A DNA stretch of 64,000 bases from Alectoria sarmentosa (lineage: Eukaryota; Ascomycota; Lecanoromycetes; Lecanorales; Parmeliaceae), in assembly GCA_009733775.1 (NCBI GenBank), contig WOGZ01000002.1, forward strand, positions 1-64,000. Reading direction: 5' to 3'. How positions within the stretch are numbered: the stretch's first letter is position 1; every line of letters starts with the position of its first letter. Below the pieces are notes generated by a model, which did not search any database, was not told the origin of the DNA, and worked only from the letters and a program-made list of their open reading frames with translations. Position numbers and translations under genes: made by a program. This document shows positions 11,466-23,529 of the stretch, in pieces.

Positions 11466-12483
11466 TCATTTCTTCAATGCGGCAAATCGCTTTGCTAACT
11501 CGTCAACGTCTGGTATCTTGCCCCCAAAAATGTCTTTCGTTGCTCCAGAATCTCCGCTTTTCGTAGTGCTTTGCGCATCCATGCCAGTAGTCTGTTTCTT
11601 CAACCCGCTCATCTTCGCTCCAGGTTTCAAATCTGGAGGCCCAGGTAGTCTCACTCGCGGATTGAGATTATCTGTGCTTGGACTTGGAGGCGCTACGCTG
11701 ACCGGCGACCTCGGACCAAGATCTCGTGGGGGTGTGGCTTTGCTCAGTTCATCCGTCGTCAAGGGCTGTTCTAGGATCTTGGTTGCTTGGCCACCAGAGG
11801 GCGCGTCGTCATCATCATCATCTTTATGGCCATCCGAGGACTCTTCCAACCTTGGCCAATTGACTCCGTAAGTCCTCGCAATCTCCTTCAAGTACAACGT
11901 TACAAGTTCTGGGTCTGGTGGCTCCACCCTAAGCTTTTTGAGCACTCTTTCGGCAACCTTGCCATCTGAGTTCTCCACAGCCTCTAACGCAAATTCCTTC
12001 CCATACTTTTCCACTAATAGCGCCCTAGCCTGCTGAAGCTCTTTGACGTCGGTTCGTGGTGCTGCGTAGATGATAGACTTGATTGCTTCTTCCAGCCCAG
12101 GATCACACTCTTTAGCTTCCAGTAATCCTGTTCGTGCTAGAAGAAGCTCGCAGTATAACTCAAGGACTTCAAGGAGTTCGGTAGTGATGTCGGAGCGGAT
12201 GATGTTCTCAACGCGGATGCGTGCTGATTCCTCTTTACCTTGCTGGTTCGCCCCACGCATTAGCTTGATGTCAGCCAACAAGACGTGTCGATAAGTACTT
12301 CAAGCAACACAGCCATTGCCCGTCTTTGCTGCTTCGCTATAGCCGTGTCCTTCTGCTGCACCATGCGTAGTCTGCTAATGGATAACTTGAGCTGGACCTT
12401 GATCTTTCCCTTCGGACAGTCAGCATGGATAGTGCCAGGCCGCTGACGTAAAAGCTTACGACGATCGCGGAAGAGGGAGCCAT
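11466..12483 (-). CDS. IST1: IST1-like ESCRT-III regulator
   Basis: A 301-aa protein in three exons: 12483-12460, 12403-12299 and 12242-11466, with two 56-nt introns. The Ist1 domain starts at about residue 9 with KVQLKLSISRLRMVQQKD, continues through LLEQGKEESARIRVENIIR, and runs to about residue 190. Family members bind ESCRT-III and Vps4 during multivesicular body sorting. The extreme C-terminus VDELAKRFAALKK looks like a MIT-interacting motif, as expected for a Vps4 partner. The linker is low-complexity with an Asp run and many Pro/Ser. The start was chosen because exon 1 gives the short MAPSSAIV leader that precedes the domain in fungal homologues. Confidence 0.9.
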
Positions 12484-13166
12484 CTTGAAGATTTTAGAGG
12501 ACTATTCGCAAACGCGTTTGTGGAGGCCGAAGCGTCGCACGCAGCCCTTTGAGACCGAGGGGCGTAGTAGACGGGGCTAAGCGAGGCAAGCGCCAGCCGC
12601 GTTGTTTCTCTCAATCTCGCAGGGCCCAGGGGTCATAGGTCACCACTCTGGCAAGCAATATCAAGATATATAGCATGGTTTCAAAGAACAGCCAGCGTAG
12701 GACATTCTGATCTTGGTAGAAGCTAACGGTCTACCAAATGGTGACATTCTTCGTGGTGTCTGGCCATGTGGGGGCCGACGGCTCTAAAAGACGGCTTGTG
12801 TTTGTCAGATCAGACTGTTCATCCATAAGCATTCCATACCGCGTATTGTACACTATTGGCTCCGCTGGGTGCTGGGTGATGATCAGCGTAGCCTATGGAT
12901 TCCTCCTAACGGTCATTCCGAGCGGCAAGAGCCTTTGCAATTTCCTCTTGTGCAACGGTAAGTATCCTCCACACCAAAGCCATGGTTCTCTCCTTACCTA
13001 TTTCATCGTAATTGTGCTCTAAAGTAGGAACTCCGTTCTATTTGAACTTGATCCACCCCCAATATCCAACAGAGACGATTGGCCAGTCGCTTCGAAATTG
13101 AAGGACAAAGCGTCTGCATCTACTATACCAGCTTTGCACCAAGCCCCAGACTAATCCCGAAGTAGG
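12484..13166. other. intergenic between IST1 and F-box gene
   Basis: A divergent promoter region of about 680 bp. The open frame at 12738-13022 is not supported by any motif. Confidence 0.45.
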
Positions 13167-14495
13167 ATGTGTTCTCTGAACGATGATAGGCACTACTTGG
13201 GAGATGGGCCTCAGTGCCTCCAATTTCCTCCGGAAATCCTCATGCAAGTCATTGGTCTTCTTGACAAAGCTTGCGACAGAAGGAATGCCAGACTAGTGTG
13301 CAAAGGCTTTGCAGAGGCTGGCCTACCGTCGCTTACGTATACGGTCAATCTCTCCATTGCCGGAGGCCTTTTAGACAGGGTCCAAGCGATCGCGGAGCAT
13401 CCAGTGGTCCGCAAGTACATATCCAAGATGGTCTGCAGTGGCACCCGGCTACCTAGCAACGTCGTGAGTTATGACAACTTCAAAAATTGCTATCGGCCCT
13501 CGATGCGTCAAACCGAGCTTTCGGTGCCGCTGCCAGTCATCTATGAACAACTTGTCTCAAGAGACGACAAGAAGAAGAAAATCATTCGTCGTCAAAGGGA
13601 TCAGGCCGTCTTCCTTCTTGCTCTTCAACGGTTCGTGAATCTCAAGCGCATTGTATTTACGGATGTCCCACTCGTCGAAGATATCCAGGATTTGGCCCGT
13701 TCGCAAGGGCCAAACGTTGCAAGTGGTGGAGACCTTTGGGATCCCGACTCGCCGTATCAAATTCTTGCCGTGGGGTTTCGATCATTGTATACACAGGGCA
13801 CCAACTTACAGCAACTCAAGATTGTAGGCTCGAGCTATGCTATACGGGACAGGATATTTTCCGATGCTTCGCAGACATGTCATGGTCACATGCGTCACGT
13901 CTTTGGCAAGCTTCGCTCCTTCGAACTAGTCGCGATTGTACCAGAGGCCACCGTCGGGGATGACCCACAAGCTTTGACTTACGGCGCCCTCGGAGGCCTT
14001 TTGACTCGAGCGACACCCCTAGAGACATTGAAGCTGGCAAGTTCCTATTGGCCTGAGGAGCCACCGACCGAGGATGACTGCCCACCATCTTTAGACGTTG
14101 CAACGGTTCTCCAAGGTTTCACATGGCCACATCTCAAGCATCTAGGCATGCGTGGCTTCTTGATGATAGGACATGAAGACCTCTTGGGCTTCTTCGATCG
14201 TCACCGAGCAACACTCGAGAGCGTCGAGCTGATGGCCGTGAGAATCCTGCATCACCCCGACCCTCAGGATACCATATGCGAAGCTTGGAAGCACCTCTTC
14301 AATGGACTGCGGCGCCGTGGGATCAATTTCCAGACGCTCAAATTGTTCATTCTGCAAGACTGCTACGACTTGAAGGGTCACTTCTCTCAGCCTGATGATC
14401 CTGCATACCATGGCGAGAAGATGCTCAAATACCTCCACCATGGAGATATAAATCCATTGGAACCTGTCCTGCCTATCCCTGACATGGTAGCTTGA
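13167..14495 (+). CDS. F-box domain protein
   Basis: A single-exon gene of 442 aa. An F-box-like region lies at about residues 18-60 (LQFPPEILMQVIGLLDK, then NARLVCKGF and AGLPSLTYTV). The rest is leucine-rich and weakly repetitive (for example TLKLASSYWP and LKHLGMRGF), as in the many fungal F-box/LRR-like proteins of unknown target. It probably acts as a substrate adaptor of an SCF ubiquitin ligase through Skp1. That follows from the F-box alone. Such genes are expanded and fast evolving in Pezizomycotina, so orthology cannot be assigned. ATG 13167 is the first in frame. Confidence 0.75.
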   Translation: MCSLNDDRHYLGDGPQCLQFPPEILMQVIGLLDKACDRRNARLVCKGFAEAGLPSLTYTVNLSIAGGLLDRVQAIAEHPVVRKYISKMVCSGTRLPSNVVSYDNFKNCYRPSMRQTELSVPLPVIYEQLVSRDDKKKKIIRRQRDQAVFLLALQRFVNLKRIVFTDVPLVEDIQDLARSQGPNVASGGDLWDPDSPYQILAVGFRSLYTQGTNLQQLKIVGSSYAIRDRIFSDASQTCHGHMRHVFGKLRSFELVAIVPEATVGDDPQALTYGALGGLLTRATPLETLKLASSYWPEEPPTEDDCPPSLDVATVLQGFTWPHLKHLGMRGFLMIGHEDLLGFFDRHRATLESVELMAVRILHHPDPQDTICEAWKHLFNGLRRRGINFQTLKLFILQDCYDLKGHFSQPDDPAYHGEKMLKYLHHGDINPLEPVLPIPDMVA

Positions 14496-14904
14496 GATCT
14501 TCTTTGGCAGGGAAGCTGCAGACGCAGTCAAGGGGTTGTGGCAGTGGTGAAGGGTAAAGACTCGTGAAAAGGCTATCGAACATGATTGCTATTGTAGTGC
14601 TAGAACTGACACTATATATGACTTTCTATGCGATTAAAGCTATATTATCGATTGGCCTTCGTAGACTTGACAATATCATCATTTATTACTAAGTGAAGTT
14701 CTCGGACCCGCACCGCGTAAAATTCCATGCCTTTGCAGCCAAGCAGCGTCCAAAACAAAGATTTTCTAACAACATCCGTCTATATCCAATGTTCTCACCA
14801 ACCGCCCTAATCAGAACAGTAACGACCAACACATCGAGATCCACAACCACACCTCCATTGACCGTGCACGACCGTTCCTTCTCTGCTCCAATCTCAATCC
14901 CGAC
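14496..14904. other. intergenic
   Basis: A 409-bp tandem spacer. Nothing is recognisable besides probable 3' and 5' untranslated sequence. Confidence 0.4.
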
Positions 14905-15576
14905 ATGGTAACCGACATGCCTGAACCCGAACCCCTCCCCTCACGCTCCCCCTCCCCTCCAGAAGACATAGCCGCAGCAATGGGCTTCTCATCCTTCGGC
15001 GCCAAACCAAACCCCCCAAAAAAGAAACGCAGATTAGCCGATCCGAACGGCGAGGGGAGTGGGAGTAATGATACGCCCCTGGGCGTTCGGACACGGACGC
15101 TCGGTGGGCAGAAGGCTGGAGAGGAGGAGGAGGAGGAGGGACAACGCCAGGGCCAATCGGTTAGGACGGGATTAGGAGGGTTGCAGGGCCAAAAACGGTG
15201 GTCTCATCACCTGGGACCTCAAGGAAATTCAACGGCATCAAACGCCCTGGGAGACCCTGACCCCCTTGCCGCCGCAACCCTCGACGGAACAGCCGGCATG
15301 CTGCTGGAAACCGGCCTGCTGCCGCAGCATCTGGACTGGAATGAGGGGTTTGCTGAGGGCGGGCGGCATGATGGTCGGAATTGGCGGGGGCAGGGTGGTG
15401 GGGGTGGTGCAGGGGAAGAGATGAGGAGGCAGGGAAAGAGAGGGGATGGGGAGTGGGACTGGCAGGCGTTGAGGAAGGGTGTGTTGAACGAGAGGGGGGA
15501 TGTGGCGTTTTATGATGGGAGCTTTGTCGAGGATCCTTGGAGGGGTTTGGGGGGTGGGAGGGGAGAGGGAAGGTAG
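14905..15576 (+). CDS. conserved-looking small protein of unknown function
   Basis: A 223-aa single-exon protein. The N-terminus MGFSSFGAKPNPPKKKRR (from residue 26) suggests a nuclear localisation signal. The middle is low complexity with a run of Glu and Gly-rich segments. The C-terminus has an ordered-looking block DWQALRKGVLNERGDVAFY followed by DGSFVEDPW, the kind of short conserved end seen in fungal hypothetical proteins. I do not recognise a domain. Strong Gly/Arg richness at the end reflects GGG-rich DNA. A second in-frame Met five codons downstream could also serve as the start. Confidence 0.55.
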   Translation: MVTDMPEPEPLPSRSPSPPEDIAAAMGFSSFGAKPNPPKKKRRLADPNGEGSGSNDTPLGVRTRTLGGQKAGEEEEEEGQRQGQSVRTGLGGLQGQKRWSHHLGPQGNSTASNALGDPDPLAAATLDGTAGMLLETGLLPQHLDWNEGFAEGGRHDGRNWRGQGGGGGAGEEMRRQGKRGDGEWDWQALRKGVLNERGDVAFYDGSFVEDPWRGLGGGRGEGR

Positions 15577-16485
15577 AGGGCCGCGGGGAGGGAGGGGGGG
15601 GGTTTGGGATTACGGCATAGACTGGCTACCGGGGAGCAGATACGGACTGGCGAGGCCGAGACGAGATAGCGAACTAAACGTGACAAGGGTTGAAAGAGGG
15701 AGAGTCGGACAAAGAGTGTTGGCAGGAATTTCATTGGACGGACTTAGATAGGTACCCCAGCAACATGACGCAATTTCCAGCTGCCTCGGAGCTTCTTTGG
15801 GACATTCGATGGACGTGTATGGCATAGCGGCCTTGTCTGGATATGCTCGGATCCCAGAAAAGCGAAACAAGCATCTCCTCTAAGCGTAGCTCCTCAAACC
15901 TTCACCAAAGCTCGCCTCAAAGAGCTCAAGCGTCAACGATAAGTATGCACTAGTCTATGAACAGGACTTCACTATCACTGAAACGCTGCCACCCCACTGC
16001 CGCTGCACTCCCTAGATCCTGCCAGATCATCGGGAAAGAAAGATCCGACAAGCCCGTCCTGCAGGAAGCATGCGTTCGAAGCCAGCAAATCACGTCCTCG
16101 GCTGTTACCAAAAGCAAAAAGACTAACAGCCGCGCGTTAGGAGTGCCTCAAAACGTTGCAGTAAATCTTGAAAAAGCGGCAAGAGACTATGGGTGCTGCG
16201 GTAGGGTAAAATACTAGCGAGCATATCTCAACGACATTTTCTCTTTTTCATATATAGAATCGCAAACCCCCAATGATAGAAGAACGAAAACGATGTTGAA
16301 GTCATAAGTGGAAGACAGATTCTTCAATGCTCTGGTGATGGGTATCGCTGGCTGGCTCTAGCGTATTGTTTTGGGTATTTCCGCTCGGTCTTGGTTTTGA
16401 GTGTACTGCGACCGTGTCAGCTTCCCATTGGCAAGGTAGTAAAGATCTATGATGATGATGATAATTTGGATGGAAAGAATTTTGC
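15577..16485. other. intergenic
   Basis: About 0.9 kb between convergent genes, purine-rich at its left end. The open frame at 15957-16217 is not convincing. No repeat or RNA gene was seen. Confidence 0.4.
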
Positions 16486-17046
16486 TTACTTTACGCGCTT
16501 CTGAGTCCATTCAAGGTCCTTCTTCACCTCTTTTGCTGCCTTTATGCCGTCTGCGAAATTGGCACGAGAGTTCTTCAGCCGGCGCTGAGCAAGTGCTTGC
16601 AACTCGAGGAGCTCGCGATTCTTAGCGTTTAGTTCGCCAGACCTATGGGATCTTAGCAAATGTATCTCAAGAGCTCTTTCCTCGTCCTTTGCGCTAAGAC
16701 AGAAAGCAAGCGTTGACCGCAAAATGACTCACGTCTGCGCCTGTCGTGCCAAACTCCTATCCAGCGGCATAGGGCTCACAGTCGTGCTAAGCTTGTCGTT
16801 GAGTAGCTCAACCAGGTCGATGCCAGATGATCCGCCGTCGCCGCAATCGCTGCTGTTGCTGCCGGAGTCGGATGTCAAGGATGGCACAGCGGAGGTGTTG
16901 GCGCTAGAGCCACGTTGTGGTGGCGAGATGGCGACACGACCGTATGGCGCTGGGTAGGCGACTGGGAGCTTGGAGGCTTGCTTCGCAGGCGTGGTAACAG
17001 GTCGCGAGTAGGTCGGAGCTTGGTAGCGAGTTTGAGTGACGGGCAT
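16486..17046 (-). CDS. KXD1: KxDL-motif protein (BLOC-1-related subunit KXD1)
   Basis: A 156-aa protein in two exons (17046-16733 and 16642-16486) with a 90-nt intron. The N-terminal 80 residues are Pro/Ser-rich and variable. The KXD1 domain begins near residue 85 with IDLVELLNDKL. After the splice junction it continues as SGELNAKNRELLELQ and SRANFADGIKAAKEVKKDLE, ending WTQKRV. The signature K-x-D-L is present as KKDL. KXD1 is part of the BLOC-1-like endosomal complex. The joined frame at the intron (Thr-Ser-Gly) is what makes the domain continuous. Confidence 0.85.
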
Positions 17047-18180
17047 CTTGGCGAGAGTGAGGTAGATAGATATACGAGGTCGGGATTGGAAGATATATGT
17101 AAAAGGGTGATGACGTCTTGGGGTAGAATGACGTGGTGAAGTAGTTGTGTGGTAAAAGGGTCAAGCTTAGAAGTAGGCAAGAACAGATACAGGAAGCGAG
17201 GTTAAACCAATTCTCTGCTGTAGGTCTAGATTGAAATCAAGAGCTGGAGATTTGGAGAATATAATCAAGAAGAAGAAAAGATTATAAGAAAACGGGCCCA
17301 TGGCCCCCTTTTATACCCACCTCGACTCCCTATTCATCGGCCGATGCGGAGCCATGCTGATAGCCACCATGACCTATAAGACATAAGACTCTGACCCCGC
17401 TCGAATAGAGTGCAAGAGACATATCTCGAGTCTGACTAGCCCGTAAATCTTCTCCATGGATCCTGGCTCTGGCCTGTAAGATGATTCGGAGACCCTCCAA
17501 GGCGAGTAAATTCCGGAAACGAATCCCTTGCTGCTTGAAAAGTATGAAAGGTCTGGCTTCTTCTCGGCGCGGCAATTGGTGCGATTGCCCCCAAAGCACG
17601 CTCCTTTAGTCGGCTTTTGCACTGGTGTGGGTTGCGTACTGGTAGCGCTAGATCGTCTTGCTTCTTGAAGGATGCTATGACCGCACACTCACAGTGTTGC
17701 AGGCGATCTGAGCACTTTTCTGCTGCGACCGCTTGGATAAGTCCGAGACGCTACTATGTGGCTTTACGCAGGAAAGTGGCATAGAAACCGAGTCTCTGAA
17801 GATCCAATGAGACTGATGTCTGATGCGTTGTCCCTTCGGGCTCTACCTATGACATTGGGTATCCGTACATCCTCCGCCGAGGCCTATGGTCGTTGCGGCA
17901 GGTGGACACGGAGAATGCCTTGTACCTGCCGGGTACGTTGACGGCTGCCGCGTGACATTGACATGCAAGGTATGTAACCAGAGGCTGTGTCCAATAATGC
18001 CATAATCTTGCTGCCTTCTGGCACACTATGGAGGAGTGTCGTTGGCGCGGACCCTGCAGTTGCCCTGACCGAATTTTCGATAGGGCTGAAGCCAATACAT
18101 CATTTATCTTGACCGCTCACTTGCATTTTTTCAATGTCTATGAATTGAGACTTGTGATGGAGACTGTATCTATTGGTTGT
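17047..18180. other. intergenic
   Basis: About 1.1 kb upstream of KXD1 and downstream of SEC18. Overlapping open frames on both strands at 17330-17941 show no family features. No RNA gene was found by eye. Confidence 0.4.
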
Positions 18181-20676
18181 CTATGAATAGTCCATCTGAG
18201 CTTTAGCTCTTGCGATGGTCTGGGCAAAACGCCCTTCTCTGTCCCGATCTTGCTTTGCAGTCTCAATACCGAGCAAAATCTTCTTGATACCAACGCCCAC
18301 AGAGTCGCTCCGTGTCATCTCGCGAAGCTCCTGGATCGCACGATCTGGGTTCTCAAACACGCCTGACTGCTTCATAATGAAGGAGAGCTCAGCGTGGCCC
18401 ATAACGTTCGGCACAGCGATATCTGAATCGAAGGACGTGAACACATCCAACTGTTGTAGAACGGACCTTTCTCCTGTTGTTGCAAGAACCAGAAGTCTCC
18501 TGCCCTTTGGTGGTTCCTTCTTGAGGAGGACCATCAGCGCTTGGAGCACGCCGTTACTGAAACGTGGACCAATCGGCACCCACTCGACAATCCGCTCAAT
18601 GTTATCTATCAAAACCACACTCAAGGGACTTTTGTAAGCATCATCAAAAATACGCCGCATATGCTCGATCTTCATTGATTCGTTAAATCCAATCATGTTG
18701 TCTGGACTGCACATCTTGATAAGAGGATAGCCACTGTCTAGCGCGATCTTCGCCGCGAGAGCGGTCTTACCTGACCCGGGCGGACCATATAGAATAGTTG
18801 AGAACAAAGGAGTACTCTCTGGCTCTTGGACTTGCTTGACGATTAGGCTGGCTTCGTTCAATATACCATCAATGGCTTCCGAGAAGTGGATGATTCCGCC
18901 ACGAAGGCAACGTTGCATTTCGTCTTCCGAAACACCAAAAGAAGGCTTGACATCGTCGAAAGCGTGCTCGAAGTCATCGCGATTAACAGTCATCTTATCG
19001 ACGTCGTCGGAGACACCGGCGAGCGTGCCAACCTTTACATGCCGATTCAAGGCAAAAGAGGTTGCACTTCGAACCAAACCACTGATCTCAGCACCACTGA
19101 AATTCTTAGTCAGATGAGCGAGCTCCTCTAGATTGACATCAGGATCTAAATTACCACTTTCCCTCATTTTAGAGGTGTGGATCTTTAGAATTTGAACTCG
19201 ACCATACTCATCTGGCAGAGAGATTTCCATGTGTACCTCCAACCGGCCAGGTCGAAGCAGAGCATCATCAATCATATCCATTCGATTGGTCATTCCGATA
19301 AGCAGGATATTGTTGAGTTGGTCGACGCCGTCAAGCTTCGAGAGCAGCTGATTCACAACGCTGTCCCCAACGCCTGTACCTCCGCCTGCACCACTACCTC
19401 TTTGCTTGCAAACCGCATCAAGTTCATCAAATATGATGATGTGCAAACCACTCTCATCTCCCTTCTCCTTGTATTCTTTTTCGGCGTCTGCGAAAAGCTT
19501 TCGAATGTTCTCTTCAGATTGGCCCACGTATTTGTTGAGGACTTCTGGTCCATTGATGACTTTTGGCTCTCGAGCGTTTAGCATCTTGCCAATCCTTCGA
19601 GCAATCAACGTTTTTCCTGTCCCCGGAGGACCAAATAGCAATATGCCTTTGACGTGCTGAATGCCCATTGACTCAATCAGCCCTGGTGGGAAGATCCGGG
19701 AGGCAAACGCTCTTCGAAAGATAGCACTAAATTCTTTATCTAACCCACCGATTCCCATGTCTTCAAACTTGAAGTCGGGCGTAAAGATGGCATTAGCAGC
19801 AGGTCTTCGTTTTGAGGCCTTCAAATTCACCCTGGATTTTGCATCTTTGAAAAAGTTCATCTGACTCTGGCGTGTAAGAATCCCACGACTGCGAGCATCA
19901 GACATAGTAGGCTCAGACGCAGCCGAAGACTTTTCCACCGAAAGGTCGACGAGTTGTATGGCTTTGACAACAACAAGGATCAGAAGACTCTTGTAGTCCA
20001 TGAGGACTCGTTGGCCTGGCGCAAGGACTTGGTTTTCGTAGAGCTACGCATCGTTAGCCAGATAAATCTTCATCCTCCAATGTTCTCATACCCTAGTGAA
20101 GTGTTGTTGTAATTCATCCTGATCATAAGGTGTCTCTGTCTCCTTTCTGCTTGCAAAGCTGACTTCCGCATCTAACGATCCAAGATAGCGAGGGCCACCC
20201 TCTTCAAACGGGTCATACTTTTTGACGTATACTGTATCTTGGAGACTGATCTGCGCCCAGGATCTTTGAAATTCCGAGAGGCCTATGTGTCCTTGGGGGA
20301 AGCCATCAAGCGTTCTTGCGGTGCAGACGTAGAGGTCATTGAGGATGACGTAAAAGCCCGAGCTACCTGAAGTTGGAGGGAAATCAAAAGGCGATACGGT
20401 AACTAGATTTCCGTATATGAACTTGTTTTCTGGGGACTTTACTGGTTGTAGCTGCCATGTCTGGCCTCCCGGCCCTTGTCTCGACTGTCCTCGCGAGTAC
20501 TCGTGTTTCTCTGGCGGTGCGCCATCGTAGTAGGGCCTCTGATTGTTTGCTGGTGGACGACCATGGGGATCGCCATATCTATCAGAGCTGCCTGGGGGTA
20601 TTCGACTGTAAGTGCTCGAAGGCTGTTGGGAAGAGGGTTGAGTTGGAGGAGTTGGTCGAGGGCTGCGGCCGAACAT
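18181..20676 (-). CDS. SEC18: vesicular-fusion ATPase Sec18 (NSF)
   Basis: An 815-aa AAA ATPase that disassembles SNARE complexes with alpha-SNAP (Sec17) after membrane fusion. Exons are 20676-20092 and 20043-18181, with a 48-nt intron that joins HFTR to LYENQV. The order is a Gln/Pro-rich leader (1-70), the N domain (about 75-265), D1 with Walker A GPPGTGKT at about 333-340 and Walker B IIIFDELDAV, then D2 with GPPGSGKT and a divergent Walker B VVLIDNIERI. D2 is degenerate, as in all NSF proteins, fitting its structural role. Length and domain order are normal. It is head-to-head with DPH5 across 237 bp. Confidence 0.95.
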
Positions 20677-20913
20677 ATTGCCTTATTCTTGAGGACAATA
20701 TTTGTGTAGGATCATTATAGGGAATTGTCCAAATCCTAGTTCTTAAACGGCTGCCTAGCCTGTGATAGAAATCCCAAGATAGGTTCCTTCTCGAGGATGA
20801 GAATAGAGTCAAATGGTCCACAAGGCTGCGCGGAGAAGCGCCGAGGTTTAAGCGGGGACTTCTCTAGATGTGACTAGCGCAAAGATATATTTTACGGAAG
20901 CAACAGCACCATC
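20677..20913. promoter_or_regulatory. bidirectional promoter of SEC18 and DPH5
   Basis: Only 237 bp separate the two divergent ATGs, so transcription of both genes must start here. A TATA-like AAGATATATTTTACGG lies close to the DPH5 start (about 20880). Function is inferred from position. Confidence 0.45.
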
Positions 20914-21894
20914 ATGCTGTACTTAATTGGACTAGGATTGACTGATGAGACCGATGTCACGGTTAAAGGCCTTGAGCTGATCAAGAAGGTAGAAAGAGTG
21001 TATCTCGAAGCATACACAAGCGTCTTGCTTGTCGACACAGCGAAGCTGGTAATCATCCTTTTCACTTCACGTCGTATCGTGGCCCTGACGCTGAGGTTTC
21101 CTACAGTAGGAGGCATACTATGGCCGTCCAATCATTGTGGCAGACCGCGAGATGGTTGAATCTGCAAGTGACGAGATACTAGCAGGAGCCGATATTTCAG
21201 ATGTCGCTTTCTTGGTGGTCGGAGACCCTTTTGGGTAAGATGGTCTCGCTAAAATCTTAGAATAATACATCGCAAGGCTTACCACCGACTGCACAGAGCC
21301 ACCACCCACACCGACCTCGTCCTCCGAGCTAGAGAACTCCAGATCCCGGTACAAAGCGTCCACAATGCTTCTATATTGTCCGCGATCGGAGCTACAGGAC
21401 TCCAGCTCTATAACTTTGGCCAAACTGTCAGCATGGTTTTCTTTACAGATACCTGGAAACCCTCTTCATTCTACGACCGACTGAAAGAAAACCAGCAAAT
21501 AGGCCTACATAGTCTCTTGCTCCTGGACATCAAGGTCAAAGAGCAATCGCTGGCGAATCTTGCTAGAGGCCGAAAGATCTACGAGCCGCCGCGATTCATG
21601 ACCGTCGCCCAATGCGCAAGTCAAATGCTCGAGACAGAGGAAGAACGGGGAGAAGGCGTATGTGGACCTCAGAGTTTGGCTGTTGGTGTGGCGAGGGTTG
21701 GCGCCAGGGATCAGAAAATGGCTGCTGGGACGCTGAAGCAATTGAGTGGCATAGACCTTGGGGCACCTCTGCATAGCCTGATATTACTGGGAAAGCGAAC
21801 ACACTATCTGGAAAGGGACTTCATTCGAGAAATTGCGGTCGAGCAGGACGTGTTCGATACCGTATGGAGCGAGCGATACGAAGGGAAGCAGTGA
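20914..21894 (+). CDS. DPH5: diphthine methyl ester synthase Dph5
   Basis: A 285-aa S-adenosylmethionine-dependent methyltransferase of diphthamide biosynthesis on elongation factor 2. Exons are 20914-21048, 21110-21234 and 21297-21894. The TP-methylase fold is evident: [12 protein letters not shown] at the N-terminus, [14 protein letters not shown], the SAM-site block VGDPFGATTHTDL created across intron 2, and [12 protein letters not shown]. The family's [13 protein letters not shown] and [16 protein letters not shown] follow. Length is normal, and both introns (61 and 62 nt) are needed to restore the domain. Confidence 0.95.
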
Positions 21895-22823
21895 CCAAGA
21901 AAACGGTCCCCATGGGTAGAGTAGTTGTTGCTAGAGGTGGCATCAAGAGATTTAGGCGGTAGAAGGACCCAGTCCATTTTGTAGAATCATCTGAATGCCT
22001 CCAGTATTCCTTAATTAGATCTTTTCTAGGGGCAATTGCCGCTACTGAGGGGTTTGCTCCTGACAAGCTGCAGGAATCGTGCTTCGGAAACTGTACATAG
22101 ACCGCCGATCCTGATTTAGCTTCACTATGTAGCGTCAATGCAAGTTTCTCTTTCACTCTGCTTCACTGTTTCTTCTTTGACGAAACCTCTCCCATTGTCA
22201 TCCCTACCTTACTCTATACGGTCTATTCATAGTCCCTGATATTCCTGCATGTCCTCGCCGCAGGTACCGTCAAGGCACAGATTTCGTCTTTTAGATACCT
22301 CTCCTTCTATTGCAATGTATTTAGCATCTGGAGCTTGCAGCCTGGGATTGCTCCGATTGGCAAGATCCCGGGTCTAAAAGCCGACATGTCTTCATTCCAT
22401 TTCTAAGACTGTAGCTGTTCACTAGTGTTCTCCAAAAGAATCAGCGTCTATATCACATCCGTGTTTTACTCCAACCACTGTTTGCTTTGTGCCGGTACAC
22501 TGGACCGGCGGCTACTCTGTGTTTGCTTGTGTGGGAGCCAACAATCAACTTCTAATAGGGTCTGGAGGCACTGGAACTTCGTTTTCCTCCAAGATTGGGA
22601 CACAGCATCAAAACGTCCATCCCTGCTCGAGAGATCATACAGGGCGAACATCTTCGGTTTGAACTTGCTGTTCAATTCGTGAATTGGTATTTGAAACTGT
22701 CAATAGCTGTGCATTCACAACGATTATAACCTATCAACGAAAACGTGGTACATAAACAAGTCCCTTTTTCTGGCCTGTAATCCTTGGATAAAGGGATAGT
22801 CTTTCATATGTCACAGCAGTTCC
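21895..22823. other. intergenic
   Basis: About 0.9 kb between DPH5 and the next plus-strand gene. Small frames at 22425-22682 on both strands are not convincing. No repeats were noticed. Confidence 0.4.
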
Positions 22824-23529
22824 ATGAACACAGTCTCACGTCAATCGATAGGCCCCCAACAAATATACGAAGAAGGGTCTACTTTGACGGTCATACATCT
22901 ACTCCCAGTACCTCGAGACCCAGATTACAACCAAGTATACAACTTCTTCCAAATGCCTATCTATCTCGTCCACGGTTTCCGCTGGCAGCGCAACCATGGT
23001 CATCATGGAATCGGTCCCTACATCATCATGAACAATGTTCTCGATGCTGCTACCAACTACACAATGACTGAGAGCAGTTCTGCTGCTCTTATCGAGAGCC
23101 TCCGCGCCCAACATCCAGACATCATGGCCCAGCTGCCCAACATCCGCTTGGTCGAACAAGGTGGCCTCGACGACGGTACCCAGCCATACGCCTACATATG
23201 CGACACAGTCGTTGAGCACGATCTCAGCATTGACCTTACCGGGCGCTTGCAGCCGAGCGCAGGATCACGGTGGAATGCAATGTCGGACTTGATTGATGTG
23301 TTGGCACCAGGAGCGAGGCTTGGGTGGTATGCCGTACACAACGATGATCCGTTCCGTGGTGGGAATCCTCCTGTGCCCTACAAAGATACGGAGCAGGTTG
23401 GTAGTTCTATCCAATTATTTTGACCACATGCTGATTGATTACCAGGCGCGTAATGGAAGCGGCGACAAGGGTGCGAAGAAGGGGGGATTTAAGGGATTCT
23501 TTGGCGGAAAGAAAGGAGTGAAGGCCTGA
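22824..23529 (+). CDS. conserved fungal protein, function unknown
   Basis: A 218-aa protein in two exons (22824-23396 and 23446-23529) with a 49-nt intron. It contains TLTVIHLLPVPRDPDYNQVY and YNFFQMPIYLVHGFRW, which could be one strand-rich fold, and then DLIDVLAPGARLGWY. The C-terminus after the intron is Gly/Lys-rich with Phe (KGGFKGFFGGKKG), a possible membrane- or nucleic-acid-contacting tail. I recall similar proteins in many Pezizomycotina, with a PH-like look, but I cannot name a family or function. There is no signal peptide or membrane helix. An upstream ATG at 22808 is out of frame, which supports 22824 as the start. Confidence 0.75.
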